DNA of 64,000 nucleotides from JAEXOD01 sp963663265 (GTDB taxonomy: Bacteria > Bacteroidota > Ignavibacteria > Ignavibacteriales > Melioribacteraceae). The notes below the pieces were generated by a model. It saw nothing but the letters and a program-made list of their open reading frames with translations. It had not been told where the DNA came from and searched no databases. Below, one piece after another: positions 1 to 9,664 of this stretch (position 1 is its first letter; each line of letters begins with the position of its first letter). The DNA lies in the NCBI GenBank assembly GCA_963663265.2, contig CAXXXM010000002.1:310001-374000 (forward strand), in the 5' to 3' direction. Position numbers and translations under genes: made by a program.

Positions 1-47
1 ATAGAAGATACTTCTAAATCGCTATTTCCAATTTTCCTTTTTTCCAT
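1..47 (-). CDS. Aldo/keto reductase, N-terminus only (partial)
   Basis: Only the first 15 codons and part of the 16th lie in the window; the gene runs off the left edge. The translation MEKRKIGNSDLEVSS strongly resembles the opening of NADPH-dependent aldo/keto reductases (usual pattern RxLGxSxLxVSxxGLG), cytosolic enzymes that reduce aldehydes and ketones. The ATG at 45-47 is preceded by the ribosome binding site AGAGGAG, 6 nt away. It lies 51 bp downstream of the TetR gene on the same strand, and the gap holds a TGAATGA/TCATTCA inverted repeat, so it is probably a target of that repressor. The family call rests on a very short stretch. Confidence 0.6.
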   Translation of the reverse strand, partial: MEKRKIGNSDLEVSS

Positions 48-59
48 TGATCACTCCTC

Positions 60-77
60 TGAATGATTATTCATTCA
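60..77. promoter_or_regulatory. Putative TetR operator between the TetR and reductase genes
   Basis: Inverted repeat TGAATGA-TTAT-TCATTCA (7-4-7). The same half-sites recur in the palindrome upstream of the TetR gene at 685-700. It lies directly upstream of the reductase ribosome binding site, so binding here could block transcription entering the reductase gene. Inferred from symmetry and the shared half-site. Confidence 0.55.
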
Positions 78-98
78 TTTTTTTTGTAAAAAAAAGCA

Positions 99-671
99 TT
101 AACTTTTAATTGCATCCCAACAAGTTTGGAATGTTAAATCTATATTTTCATGTGAAAATTCAAAATCACCACTAAAGTGTTGCCTAACTAAAGCAGCCAG
201 AGGTGCAAAAACCTGTGCATGAAGAACCGTATTGGGAATATCTTTAATAACTTTATCTTTTTTAGCACGTTCAAAAACATCCAAAACTGGCGAATAGATA
301 CGAAGTCCCTCTTCTTTAGTTAACTTATCAATATAAGGCGAGTTTGTAAACTGCTGAAAAAACAAAAAAGGTTCTTTGTTTTCAAGCATAAATTGAATGT
401 AATTTTTATAAATTAATTCTAATGCAACTCGTATTGGCAAATTTCTATTGTATCCTTCTACTACCGCAGCTGTAAGTTGTTCTTTAAGATTGAGGTACAG
501 CTCGTTTAGTAAAGTATGTTTATCTTTAAAATAGATATAAATTGTTCCAGCGGCAATCCCAGCGTCTTTTGCAATTAAGCTTATAGGGGTAGCATCAAAA
601 CCATTTTGAGTAATCAACTTTACAGTTGATCTAAAAATTATATCTTTTTTATCACAACATTCATTTTTCAT
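99..671 (-). CDS. TetR/AcrR-family transcriptional repressor
   Basis: 190 residues, the usual size for the family. The N-terminal helix-turn-helix (about residues 10-55) has the typical pattern: ATPISLIAKDAGIAAGTIYI followed by YFKDKHTLLNELY. The C-terminal part is a variable ligand-binding, dimerising domain, so the inducer cannot be read from sequence. Such proteins repress neighbouring efflux or enzyme genes until a small molecule binds; here the neighbour is an aldo/keto reductase. No Shine-Dalgarno is visible before the ATG, and the predicted transcription start falls almost on the start codon, so the message may be leaderless. A palindromic operator sits inside the promoter spacer, implying autoregulation. 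Confidence 0.9.
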   Translation of the reverse strand: MKNECCDKKDIIFRSTVKLITQNGFDATPISLIAKDAGIAAGTIYIYFKDKHTLLNELYLNLKEQLTAAVVEGYNRNLPIRVALELIYKNYIQFMLENKEPFLFFQQFTNSPYIDKLTKEEGLRIYSPVLDVFERAKKDKVIKDIPNTVLHAQVFAPLAALVRQHFSGDFEFSHENIDLTFQTCWDAIKS

Positions 672-675
672 ACTA

Positions 676-706
676 CTAAAATATATGAATGTTCATTCAT
701 TGTCAA
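676..706 (-). promoter_or_regulatory. TetR-gene promoter with embedded operator
   Basis: On the minus strand a TTGACA (-33 TTG at 704-706) is followed after 20 nt by TATTTTAG (676-683), one mismatch from the Bacteroidota TAnnTTTG box. The spacer contains the perfect 7-2-7 palindrome ATGAATGTTCATTCAT (685-700), so the repressor would occlude polymerase at its own promoter. The start point is predicted near position 670, at the start codon itself. Confidence 0.6.
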
Positions 707-873
707 GGAAAAAGAGAAACAAGACTAATCTGTATTAAAAAAGAACACATTCTCAATTTAAGACATGGAAATCATTAAAAACAGTACAAAAAAGACTATT
801 TTTCCAACTTATCCATGGCATAAAAATTGATTGAGAAGCACAACTAAACAACTAACACAAAATAGGAGGTCAA

Positions 874-3800
874 ATGAAAAGCCCTTTATACCGGTTTATT
901 AAGGTATTAACATTGGGTTTTATATTCTTTTTCTCAATATCCAATAGTTTTGCTCAAAACACAATTTTTACAAATCAAATTCCAACTCATTTTGGAAATG
1001 ATAGTGACTATGAGCTTGGCACTAAATTCATTTCATCAGAATTTACTAATATTAAGGCAATCAGATTTTACAAAGCTCCAAGTGAAACAGGCACTCACAC
1101 CGGTCACATTTGGAGTGAAACAGGTAACCTTATTGCCTCAGTAGACTTTATTAATGAAACTGAAAGCGGCTGGCAGGTTGCTTATTTAGCTGCTCCTCTT
1201 TTTATCAATCCAAATGAAGTTTATGTAGTATCAGTAAATTGCAATTCCATTTACCCAATTGAACAACATGCCTTAACAACTTCAATTACTAATGGGATAT
1301 TATCTACTGTTGCAGATAACAATAATGGAGTTTTTAATGTAACACCGGGCTCATTCCCTACTGGAACATTTCATAACTCAAACTACTTTGTTGATGTTAT
1401 ATCCTCCGGTGCATTAAACTCAATTTTTACAACAGAAACGCCAACACGTGCTGAGACAGATGGTCCATACGAAATGGGTATTCAATTTACAGTTTCACAA
1501 AATGCAAAATTGGAATATATCAGATATTATCGTTCGGCAAATGAAACCGGTGCTCATGTTGGACATTTATGGAATTCAACTACAAATGCATTGATAGCAA
1601 CTGCTACTTTTGAAAATGAAACTGCAGTAGGCTGGCAATATGCAAAATTATTAACTGATGTATTTTTAGAACCAGGAATTACTTATGTTGCTTCAGTTAA
1701 TTCAAATTCAGAGTATTCTGCTTCAGATGCTAATGCTTTGAATGCTTCAGTAACTAATGGAGTATTAACTACAATTCCTATTGTTAATGGATTGTATGGT
1801 AATCCAAATAATATTCCAAATAATACTTATCAATCTACAAATTATTTTCGCGATGTATTAGTTGAACCATACAGCACTCCAGCAGTTCCTACATTAACTT
1901 ATCCTTTGGTAAATTCTTATACAGTTGGAATTGAACCAACTTTTAGCTGGGCTTTAAGTAACGATGCAGACTCATATACTTTCCAATTGGCAACAGATAT
2001 CAATTTTAATAACTTAGTTGTTAATGTTTCTAACTTAACAACAAATTATTATTCTGTAACAGGACTTTCAAATTCTACAATTTATTATTGGAGAGTAAAA
2101 GCAAAAAAATATAATTTAGAAAGCATTTTCACATCTGCTTATAAATTTACTACTGTTGCTACACAACAAATTTCTTTATCTTGGCCCATAAATGGTGTTC
2201 AGGTTTATACACAAACTCCTAATTTAGTATGGTATTTACCGGCAGGTGGAACAAATTATTCTTACTCTGTATTATACTCTACAGACCAAACATTTACAAC
2301 TTATTCAATAATTAATAATGTTACAACAAATCAATTCACTTTAAGTGGATTAGTTCCCGGTGTTACATATTATTGGAAAGTTAAATTAATTTCGGCATTA
2401 GGTGAAGTAGTATGTTATTCAGCCGCCCAAAGTTTTAAGACTTATGGAACCGCTGTAAAACCGGTACCTTCTTGGCCTATTGGTGGAAATACTGTTTACA
2501 CACTACAACAAAACTTGATGTGGTATCTAAACGATGCAAGCTTTGGTTTAACTTATGAAGTTGAACTTGTTGAAGGTGGCGTAGCTAATCTAACAGGAGT
2601 AGCAGATTACACTACAACAAATAAATTTGTTACTGTTTCATTAGTTCAAGGGAAACAATACTCATGGGCAGTAAGGTCTAAATCAGGATTAAATTATTCT
2701 ACTTGGGCAACTGCAACCTTTAAGGTTATTTCAATACCTTCAGTTGTGGTACCAACTATTAGTTACCCAAAAAGTTCAACTGTTGTGTATACGTTAAGTC
2801 CAAAGTTATATTGGTATATTACATCAAATACTCCAGGCTTAAAATACGAAGTTGAATATGTTGAAGGAAGTGGAACAGCATTTTCAGATAATCCTGATTT
2901 AGCAAATATTACCGGTTTAAACACTCAGTTAACTAATTTAGAAGCTGGCAAAACATACAAATGGCAAGTTAGGTCTACTGATGGAACAAACTATTCTGCA
3001 TGGTCTTCAGCAGGAACATTTAAAACTGCTGCTACCTTAGCACCTGTTCCAACAAAACCTATTGCTTCGTGGCCTATTAATAATGCTTCGGTTTATGCTG
3101 AAGAAACACAATTAAGTTGGTACTTAAATTCAAATTCAACCGGTTTAACATACGATGTTGAATTAAGAGATGGTACATTAACTGGCGTTCCTACCGATTC
3201 TAATATTGGAATTAACTATACAAGCTCAGGTACTTTGCAACCAAATACTACATATTATTGGGCTGTAAGGTCAAAAATCGGTATGATTACATCCGACTGG
3301 TCAACTACCCAAAAGTTCAAAACAGTTGGGTCAACCGTAGTTGCTACTATTCCAAAACTATCGTGGCCTATTGGTGGAACTACTGTTTATTCTAATACTC
3401 AATTACTTTCATGGTATTTAAATTCAGCAAGTGCCGGTTTAACTTATGAATTAAAATATTCTACTGAACAAGATATGAGCTTTGCAACAGTTGTACCAAA
3501 CATTGGTGAAACACAGTATTTACTTACTAATTTACAACCGGGTACACCTTATTATTGGCAAGTTCGTTCATTTGACGGAACTGTATATTCAAATTTCTCT
3601 ACTAAAGGACATTTTGTAACTCATGCAGGAATATCTCCTGTTATGCCAATTGCCGGAAGTCCTATTGAAGGAGTTCAAATTGAAAATAACGCTCCGGTTT
3701 TATCTTGGTTCTTGTTAACACCTGGTGAAATTTCCGGTTATGAAATTGAATATTCAACTTCAAACGACATGTCATCAGCCAATACTATTCTGACAAATGA

Positions 3801-4218
3801 ATCTGAAATAGCTTTAGCTAATTTGGATCCTGTAACTGAATATTTCTGGAGAGTTCGTTCAAAAACAACAGATGGAACTTATTCAGCATATTCAAACACT
3901 ACTTCTTTTATTACAAATTCAGTTACAAGTGTAAACGAAGGTGATATTATTGTTTCTGATTATAATCTTAAACAGAACTATCCTAATCCTTTTAATCCTT
4001 CCACTACAATTGAATTTAGTTTAAAAGAAAGCGGATTGTATACTTTAGAAGTTTATAATATTTTAGGTCAAAAAATTGCTACTCTAATTAATGGTAATTA
4101 CAATGCAGGTGCTTACAAAGTTAATTTTAATGGTACTAACTTATCATCCGGCATGTATATTTACAAATTATCAGGTAACAATATCAATTTGACCAAGAAG
4201 ATGATGATGATTAAATAG
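874..4218 (+). CDS. Large secreted protein: two DUF4082 domains, Fn3-like repeats, T9SS sorting tail
   Basis: 1114 residues. A signal peptide covers about residues 1-27 (FFFSISNSFAQ). Two N-terminal repeats of about 150 residues (30-180 and 187-335) share IFTxxxPT, E(L/M)GxxF and TGxHxGH(L/I)W patterns and look like DUF4082. Then come about seven fibronectin-III-like repeats (345-1020), each with a W-P-xx-G-xx-V-Y start and a YYW(R/K)VR-type strand. The last 80 residues are a T9SS type A sorting domain (QNYPNPFNPSTTIEFSL to KKMMMIK), which in this phylum directs export across the outer membrane and surface anchoring or release. RBS AGGAGG precedes the ATG. Probably a surface adhesin or carbohydrate-binding protein; the ligand is unknown. 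Confidence 0.85.
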   Translation: MKSPLYRFIKVLTLGFIFFFSISNSFAQNTIFTNQIPTHFGNDSDYELGTKFISSEFTNIKAIRFYKAPSETGTHTGHIWSETGNLIASVDFINETESGWQVAYLAAPLFINPNEVYVVSVNCNSIYPIEQHALTTSITNGILSTVADNNNGVFNVTPGSFPTGTFHNSNYFVDVISSGALNSIFTTETPTRAETDGPYEMGIQFTVSQNAKLEYIRYYRSANETGAHVGHLWNSTTNALIATATFENETAVGWQYAKLLTDVFLEPGITYVASVNSNSEYSASDANALNASVTNGVLTTIPIVNGLYGNPNNIPNNTYQSTNYFRDVLVEPYSTPAVPTLTYPLVNSYTVGIEPTFSWALSNDADSYTFQLATDINFNNLVVNVSNLTTNYYSVTGLSNSTIYYWRVKAKKYNLESIFTSAYKFTTVATQQISLSWPINGVQVYTQTPNLVWYLPAGGTNYSYSVLYSTDQTFTTYSIINNVTTNQFTLSGLVPGVTYYWKVKLISALGEVVCYSAAQSFKTYGTAVKPVPSWPIGGNTVYTLQQNLMWYLNDASFGLTYEVELVEGGVANLTGVADYTTTNKFVTVSLVQGKQYSWAVRSKSGLNYSTWATATFKVISIPSVVVPTISYPKSSTVVYTLSPKLYWYITSNTPGLKYEVEYVEGSGTAFSDNPDLANITGLNTQLTNLEAGKTYKWQVRSTDGTNYSAWSSAGTFKTAATLAPVPTKPIASWPINNASVYAEETQLSWYLNSNSTGLTYDVELRDGTLTGVPTDSNIGINYTSSGTLQPNTTYYWAVRSKIGMITSDWSTTQKFKTVGSTVVATIPKLSWPIGGTTVYSNTQLLSWYLNSASAGLTYELKYSTEQDMSFATVVPNIGETQYLLTNLQPGTPYYWQVRSFDGTVYSNFSTKGHFVTHAGISPVMPIAGSPIEGVQIENNAPVLSWFLLTPGEISGYEIEYSTSNDMSSANTILTNESEIALANLDPVTEYFWRVRSKTTDGTYSAYSNTTSFITNSVTSVNEGDIIVSDYNLKQNYPNPFNPSTTIEFSLKESGLYTLEVYNILGQKIATLINGNYNAGAYKVNFNGTNLSSGMYIYKLSGNNINLTKKMMMIK

Positions 4219-4256
4219 TATCAAATGTTTTAATAACATACTTTAATTAAGTAAAA

Positions 4257-4287
4257 AAGGTTGCCATAAAAGGCAACCTTTTTTTAT
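4257..4287 (+). terminator. Rho-independent terminator
   Basis: Stem AAGGTTGCC/GGCAACCTT with a 6-nt loop followed by a run of T, 38 bp after the stop of the large Fn3 protein. Confidence 0.85.
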
Positions 4288-4311
4288 ATTGTACATTAAA
4301 AAATAAAGTTT

Positions 4312-5109
4312 ATGTTAGTTTCACCCATAGGATATATACAATCCGACAATAAATATAGATATGAAACCCCAAGGCAGGGAGTTTTGGCTGGGGATAATAT
4401 CTCGATTATTAAACTAAATTCTAAAAATAATTTTGAACAGGCATTAATTGGTTTAGAAGGTTTTGATAGAATTTGGGTAATATATTTATTCCATTTGAAT
4501 CCCAATTGGAAACCTATGGTTACTCCCCCACGCCATACCAGAAAAAAAGTTGGAGTATTTGCAACACGTTCACCACATCGACCAAGCCAAATTGGTTTAA
4601 GTTGTGTAAAATTAGAAAAAATAGACGGATTAAACTTATATATTTCTGAGTCTGATATTTTAAACGGTTCACCTGTGTTGGATATAAAACCTTACCTCCC
4701 CTACTCCGATTCATTCCCCGATGTTAAAACAGGATGGGTTGTATCCGGTTTAGAAGAAAAACATGAAATAGAGTTTATGGATTTAGCTTTAGCTCAAATG
4801 AATTGGCTAATGGAAAATGCTAACATAAATTTAAAAAGCTTTGCTAAACTTCAATTAGAATTTAACCCAACCGACACATCAAGAAAAAGAATTTCAAAGA
4901 TTGAGACTGAAACTTCTGTTCAATATACACTTGCATACCGTACATGGCGTATTAATTTTTATTCTTTCCCGGACAAAAAACATGTTGTTATCAATTCAGT
5001 AAGTTCCGGCTATACAAATGATGAATTATTAGACACAAAAAACGATAAATACGAAGATAAGAGTTTGCATCTTTTATATTGTTCAAATTTTAGCACAATA
5101 ATTTCATAA
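4312..5109 (+). CDS. trmO: tRNA (adenine-N6)-methyltransferase TrmO (UPF0066/YaeB)
   Basis: 265 residues with the TrmO N-terminal beta-barrel (1-135): VSPIGYI at the start, LEGFDRIWVIYLFH at 48-61, and the signature ATRSPHRPSQIGLS at 84-97. Family members methylate N6 of t6A37 in threonine tRNAs using S-adenosylmethionine, improving decoding. A C-terminal domain follows (about 165-235) ending in a YxLAYRTWRI motif; the last 30 residues are a family-atypical extension. No convincing Shine-Dalgarno is present before the ATG. The neighbours are unrelated, so it is probably monocistronic. The family call is firm; the tRNA target is inferred from the family. Confidence 0.9.
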   Translation: MLVSPIGYIQSDNKYRYETPRQGVLAGDNISIIKLNSKNNFEQALIGLEGFDRIWVIYLFHLNPNWKPMVTPPRHTRKKVGVFATRSPHRPSQIGLSCVKLEKIDGLNLYISESDILNGSPVLDIKPYLPYSDSFPDVKTGWVVSGLEEKHEIEFMDLALAQMNWLMENANINLKSFAKLQLEFNPTDTSRKRISKIETETSVQYTLAYRTWRINFYSFPDKKHVVINSVSSGYTNDELLDTKNDKYEDKSLHLLYCSNFSTIIS

Positions 5110-5201
5110 AAATCTAATTTTTAAAAATTCCTCATATTAAATTATTGTTAATTTTTTCGATTATGAAATTATTCTAACAATTTTTTGCAAGGAGTGAAAA
5201 G

Positions 5202-6332
5202 ATGAAAAAGATTTTTACAATTTTATTTTTATTTATAGCAATATCAGGATATTGTCAAGTTAAATGGAGTGGAGATGCAAGGATTAGACCACGTTATGAT
5301 ATTAATGATAAAACAGCCGGTGGTGGTAATAAAACAACTGACATGTATTATATGTACCGTGCTCGTTTACGGGTAAAAGCAGATATAGGTGAAAACTGGG
5401 CTTTTAACACAATGATTTCACATAATGGAGCTTATTTTTATAGCAAATTTGGTTCAGCAGACTTTCCGGAAATATTAGGGACAACACAAACATCAACCAA
5501 AACTTCAAGTAGAGAAAGCAGCAAAAGAGCAACCCTTTCGTTCATGGAATTATACTTTGGAAAAGAATCAAAAGACTATGGATTTATTGTTGGATTGTTC
5601 CCACTTAATTCAATAAATCAGCCTATTTATGATATTCACTATTATCCAATTAAAACCGTTGATATTCCTCATGCAATATTCAATTCAGATGCTGCCTTTG
5701 GCTTACGCGGTTATTACCAAACTACAGTTGGAAAATTTGGAATAAAATTATTGGTTGAAGATGCAAAAGGTAAAGAGGAAGAAAATCCATCAGGTAAAAT
5801 TTTAACTGATATCAACGACCAATATTCATTAGAATTAAATTACACTAATAATTTTGCTGATTTTATTATTAATCCACAAGTTTTGTTATCAATTTCATCG
5901 GAAAAAGATTCCGCTTGTACACCTAACTCATTTGGGTTAAATATAACATCGCCCAAGCTTTCTACATTAACACTTAGCGGCTCGGCAATTTATACATTTC
6001 AAAACAATGATAAATTAAAACCTTTACAAGAACCAGGATTTTATGTATCTAAATACAACGGTTATTTCCTTCGATTAAAATTAGCAGGTAAATTAGGCTT
6101 TGGTAATTTGACAGCTTGGGTTGACTATGCAAAAATTACTGAGGATTTAACATTAAAGGATAACAATTATAATTTTTATTATACATGGATTGCTTATGAA
6201 ATGCCTATCTATAAATCAGAAAGTGGATCAGTTTCAATTACACCGGAATTAAGATATGCATATTTTGAGAAGAACGAGAAAAAAACAAGCGACAGATTAA
6301 AATTAGAAGTCAATTTTGATATTAAATTTTAG
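5202..6332 (+). CDS. Outer-membrane beta-barrel, porin-like
   Basis: 376 residues with a clear signal peptide (MKKIFTILFLFIAISGYCQ). The mature protein starts VKWSGDARIRPRYDI and then alternates polar and aromatic residues as amphipathic strands, ending in a final strand LKLEVNFDIKF with terminal Phe, the outer-membrane assembly signal. The RxRPRYD and YRARLRVKADI pattern resembles porins and alginate-export-type barrels. RBS AAGGAG. The chemoreceptor gene begins only 8 bp after the stop, so they are almost certainly co-transcribed, suggesting the porin admits a ligand that the receptor senses. Substrate unknown. Confidence 0.75.
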   Translation: MKKIFTILFLFIAISGYCQVKWSGDARIRPRYDINDKTAGGGNKTTDMYYMYRARLRVKADIGENWAFNTMISHNGAYFYSKFGSADFPEILGTTQTSTKTSSRESSKRATLSFMELYFGKESKDYGFIVGLFPLNSINQPIYDIHYYPIKTVDIPHAIFNSDAAFGLRGYYQTTVGKFGIKLLVEDAKGKEEENPSGKILTDINDQYSLELNYTNNFADFIINPQVLLSISSEKDSACTPNSFGLNITSPKLSTLTLSGSAIYTFQNNDKLKPLQEPGFYVSKYNGYFLRLKLAGKLGFGNLTAWVDYAKITEDLTLKDNNYNFYYTWIAYEMPIYKSESGSVSITPELRYAYFEKNEKKTSDRLKLEVNFDIKF

Positions 6333-6340
6333 GAGCAAGG

Positions 6341-8278
6341 ATGAAACTATCGTATAAGGATTTGTCAATTAAGACAAAATTATTGCTATTAGTTGGGGCT
6401 GCTTTTATCCCCTTGATTATTCTATTACAATTTTACGTATTACCCGCTGTTGAAGAAAAATGGTACGAAAACAAACGTATAGCCACAAAAGATGTTGTTG
6501 ATGCAGTATTTAATACTATGGAAATGTATAATTCTGCTGCCAATGCCGGAGAGATGACTATTGATGAAGCCAAAGCATTTGCTGCAAAAACAATTTCAGC
6601 TCAAAGATATGATACTGATAATTACTTTTTTGTTTTTGATCAAAATTATATATTAAAAGTACATCCCCTTCGCCCAAAGAACATTGGGAAAGATATGTCT
6701 TCAAGTGAAGATGCAAATGGAATGAAATTGTATGTAGAATTTAAAAATATTTGTTCAACATCCGGCGAAGGTTTTGTTGAGTATTACCAATTAAAACCTG
6801 GTGTTGATATCCCCCAACATAAAATTTCGTATATTAAAGAATTTAAACCTTGGGGATGGTATATTGCAAGTGGTGTTTATTTAGAAAAAGTTGCAGAAGA
6901 TGTTAGCGATTTTAGAACAACCATTTACACCTCTTTAATTATTGCTTTGCTTTTATCTTCACTAATTGGATGGTATGTATCAAACAAAATAACCCGTCCA
7001 ATATTACTTTTAGGGTCTGTAGCCGAAAAAGCTACGAATGGCGATTATAATCAAACTGCAAATGTTGATAGCGAAGATGAAATCGGGAAACTAAGCCGTG
7101 CATTTAATAATATGTTGTTTAATATTAAAACGGCAATTGACGAATCTAACCACCAAAAAGAAATTGCTGAAAAATCCGCAAATGAAGCAAATACTTTAAG
7201 TATTATTTCTAAAGAGCAAAAAGAATACCTACAAACCAATGTAGATAATTTGCTAATTGAACTTGAAAAATTTGCAAGTGGTGATTTGACTGTAAAAATA
7301 AAATTTTCTGATAAAAACGACGAAATTTCAAAATTGCTTTCAGCTTTTAACTATGTAGTTAATAATTTTAGAGATATGTTATTAAAGGTTAAAGAATCAG
7401 TTGAAGCCACTTCAAGTGCAAGCACACAAATTTCATCAAGTATTGAAGAACTTTCTTCCGGTGCCCAAGAACAATCTGCTCAAACATCGGAAGTGGCTTC
7501 TGCTGTTGAAGAGATGACAAAAACAATTATGGAAAATGCTCATCATACCAAATTAGTTGCAGAAAAAACTAATACTACAGCCAACCATGCAAAATCCGGT
7601 GTTAAAAAAGTTGACGAAACAAAAACCGGTATGGATTTAATTGTAAAATCCTCAAATCAAACAGGTACAATAATCGCTTCTTTGGCTCAAAAAACAGATC
7701 AAATTGGCCAAATTACACAAGTTATTAATGATATTGCCGATCAAACAAATCTTTTAGCATTAAATGCCGCTATTGAAGCCGCACGTGCCGGTGAACAAGG
7801 GCGTGGCTTTGCTGTCGTTGCCGATGAAGTTAAAAAACTTGCTGAAAGAACTACTAAAGCTACAAAAGAGATTGCCGAAACTATTAAGGCAATACAAACC
7901 GGAGTTCATGATGCTAATTTATCTATGGTTGCAGCAAACAAGACTGTAAAAGAGGGATTACGTTTAACTGATGAAGTAGCTGAATCGCTTAAATTAATTG
8001 TTACTGAAACTATTTCTGTAAGTGACTTAGCTACTCAAGTTTCTGCTGCCACTGAAGAACAATCAAGTGCTGCTGAACAAATTAGTAGAAGTATTGATGG
8101 AATTAATTCTATTACTCAAGAAAGTGCTAATGGGATACGCCAAATTGCTATTGCTACTGACGATTTGAGTAAACTTACCGAAAACTTAAATAATTTAACT
8201 TTACAATTTAAGTTGTTTGAAAATGAGGTTAGAAACTTTACAACTAACAGCCATAATACTCATAAACGTTTAAATTAA
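6341..8278 (+). CDS. Methyl-accepting chemotaxis protein, single-Cache sensor
   Basis: 645 residues. TM1 is at about 13-33. A periplasmic sCache_2-type domain (about 40-190) contains DTDNYFFVFDQNY, VHPLRP and the WGWYIASGVYLEKV ending. TM2 is at about 193-213. A HAMP domain follows, with a second HAMP-like segment near 300-345, then a long coiled-coil signalling domain whose hairpin tip reads DQTNLLALNAAIEAARAGEQ, the invariant CheA/CheW contact. No CheR-binding pentapeptide is seen at the C-terminus. The sensor class binds small carboxylates or similar metabolites. It is translationally close to the upstream porin (8 bp), with no che genes nearby, so it must feed a chemotaxis pathway encoded elsewhere. 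Confidence 0.95.
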   Translation: MKLSYKDLSIKTKLLLLVGAAFIPLIILLQFYVLPAVEEKWYENKRIATKDVVDAVFNTMEMYNSAANAGEMTIDEAKAFAAKTISAQRYDTDNYFFVFDQNYILKVHPLRPKNIGKDMSSSEDANGMKLYVEFKNICSTSGEGFVEYYQLKPGVDIPQHKISYIKEFKPWGWYIASGVYLEKVAEDVSDFRTTIYTSLIIALLLSSLIGWYVSNKITRPILLLGSVAEKATNGDYNQTANVDSEDEIGKLSRAFNNMLFNIKTAIDESNHQKEIAEKSANEANTLSIISKEQKEYLQTNVDNLLIELEKFASGDLTVKIKFSDKNDEISKLLSAFNYVVNNFRDMLLKVKESVEATSSASTQISSSIEELSSGAQEQSAQTSEVASAVEEMTKTIMENAHHTKLVAEKTNTTANHAKSGVKKVDETKTGMDLIVKSSNQTGTIIASLAQKTDQIGQITQVINDIADQTNLLALNAAIEAARAGEQGRGFAVVADEVKKLAERTTKATKEIAETIKAIQTGVHDANLSMVAANKTVKEGLRLTDEVAESLKLIVTETISVSDLATQVSAATEEQSSAAEQISRSIDGINSITQESANGIRQIAIATDDLSKLTENLNNLTLQFKLFENEVRNFTTNSHNTHKRLN

Positions 8279-8309
8279 TTTTTAAAAGATTATATTTAAT
8301 TAATTTTTT

Positions 8310-8340
8310 ATCCCCACTCGATTTGTGGGGATTTTTTTTA
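8310..8340 (+). terminator. Rho-independent terminator after the chemoreceptor gene
   Basis: Stem ATCCCCAC/GTGGGGAT with a 7-nt loop and a T8 run, 31 bp after the stop. Confidence 0.85.
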
Positions 8341-8364
8341 CTTAATTATGTACATAATTTTCTA

Positions 8365-8395
8365 TTGACAAATAATCCCCGATTACTTAAATTAA
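8365..8395 (+). promoter_or_regulatory. Candidate promoter of the 403-residue outer-membrane protein
   Basis: TTGACA at 8365-8370, then TAAATTAA 20 nt after the TTG (8388-8395). The spacing equals that of the rplM promoter, but the -7 box has two mismatches to TAnnTTTG. A run of TTAA repeats follows immediately. Confidence 0.4.
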
Positions 8396-8435
8396 TTAAT
8401 TAATTAAATTAAAAATTTGGTAAAAAGGGGTATTT

Positions 8436-9647
8436 ATGAAAAAAACATTTCTATTAGTTTTATTCTTATCACAAATTATTTTTGCTCAATCCACTCAATT
8501 ATTCAAAGATTATGGAATTAAAACTTATTCAAGTTATAATTTATATTTAGATGCACAAGATTTTTTCGCATTTAACAGAACTAATTACTTAGATGATGGT
8601 GCACACAACACCAGTTATAATTCTCATTTTGGAGTTTTTGGAAATTATTTAATTCAAAGTGATTTTTCAGAACACGTTGTTAATGGAAACGGCAGAATAA
8701 ACTATAATTTTTCATCACATGCTGATTATGCCGGTGAAAATGTTAATGAATATACTCAAGGCTCTCTGTATTTATATACACAATCAAAGCAATACTTTAA
8801 TGATAAATACGGATTGTTTGGTTTTTTAACTTCCAATATTAATCTTTTGTATAACTTTAAAGACGAAACAAATCAAAATAGCGAAGCTGTTTCTTTGGGC
8901 GTTGGATATGGAAGAATTGTTAATGTTAAATTTGTTGCACAAGCTTACATAATAAATGACGAATTAGACGCAAATCTATCTGAAACAGAACTCTTCAATT
9001 TAGCAGAAGTTCTTGAAAAAAAAGATAAAGGTTATTATTCCTTGAAATACAAGGATAATGCATATGTACAGTTTTATAACGATATCAGCACGATAACAAA
9101 AAAACCACAATATTTAGGAAAAATTATTCAGATAATTTCTTCCTCAATATATAAAACCAGCGAAAGAGCAATTGGATATGAATTTAAAGTTGGAACCACA
9201 CTTTCATTTTTTGATAAAAACCGATTTGGTGATTTTACAAATACCAATGATATTTTTGCATCAATAGAATACGCTTATCCAATAGATTTTAATAAACAAT
9301 TTATTGCTACTGTAACTTATATTAAAAACATGCACGATAAACCTTTAAATGCCCCACATTTTACATCTTTTCTATATTTTTCAGTTGATCATAATTATCG
9401 TTGGTCATCGGTTATTACAGCCGGTTACGAGTGTATTTACCCTAAAGATGAAATACCATTAGAAAATTACTCTTTTTCTCTGCAAAGTTCATTAGTCGTA
9501 ATTAACTCGTTATCTGCATATGTTAATGCCACATATTCCAAAGAGAATTTTTATTCATCAGGGAATAATTATTCCGCTATTGGATATCCCAGAAGTAAAT
9601 TTGAAGGGATGAGTACTCATTTTGGATTAAGGTACTATATTTTTTAG
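8436..9647 (+). CDS. Predicted outer-membrane protein of unknown function
   Basis: 403 residues, signal peptide MKKTFLLVLFLSQIIFAQ, then a barrel-like series of alternating aromatic strands ending MSTHFGLRYYIF with the C-terminal Phe of outer-membrane barrels. No enzyme motif is seen and I do not recognise the family. A piece of a paralog of this gene (codons about 190-270) survives at 10595-10798, so this gene and the following lipoprotein were once duplicated together. RBS AAAAGGGG before the ATG. A terminator follows, so co-transcription with the lipoprotein is partial at best. Confidence 0.7.
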   Translation: MKKTFLLVLFLSQIIFAQSTQLFKDYGIKTYSSYNLYLDAQDFFAFNRTNYLDDGAHNTSYNSHFGVFGNYLIQSDFSEHVVNGNGRINYNFSSHADYAGENVNEYTQGSLYLYTQSKQYFNDKYGLFGFLTSNINLLYNFKDETNQNSEAVSLGVGYGRIVNVKFVAQAYIINDELDANLSETELFNLAEVLEKKDKGYYSLKYKDNAYVQFYNDISTITKKPQYLGKIIQIISSSIYKTSERAIGYEFKVGTTLSFFDKNRFGDFTNTNDIFASIEYAYPIDFNKQFIATVTYIKNMHDKPLNAPHFTSFLYFSVDHNYRWSSVITAGYECIYPKDEIPLENYSFSLQSSLVVINSLSAYVNATYSKENFYSSGNNYSAIGYPRSKFEGMSTHFGLRYYIF

Positions 9648-9664
9648 AAAATATTAATTTTAAC

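Noticed and set aside
950..1144. 64-codon plus-strand frame within the large Fn3 protein gene
   Set aside because: Out-of-frame shadow of the real gene with no separate initiation signal.
874..4218. Diversity-generating retroelement or phage tail locus near the Fn3 protein
   Set aside because: No reverse transcriptase, no template repeat and no phage genes in the neighbourhood.
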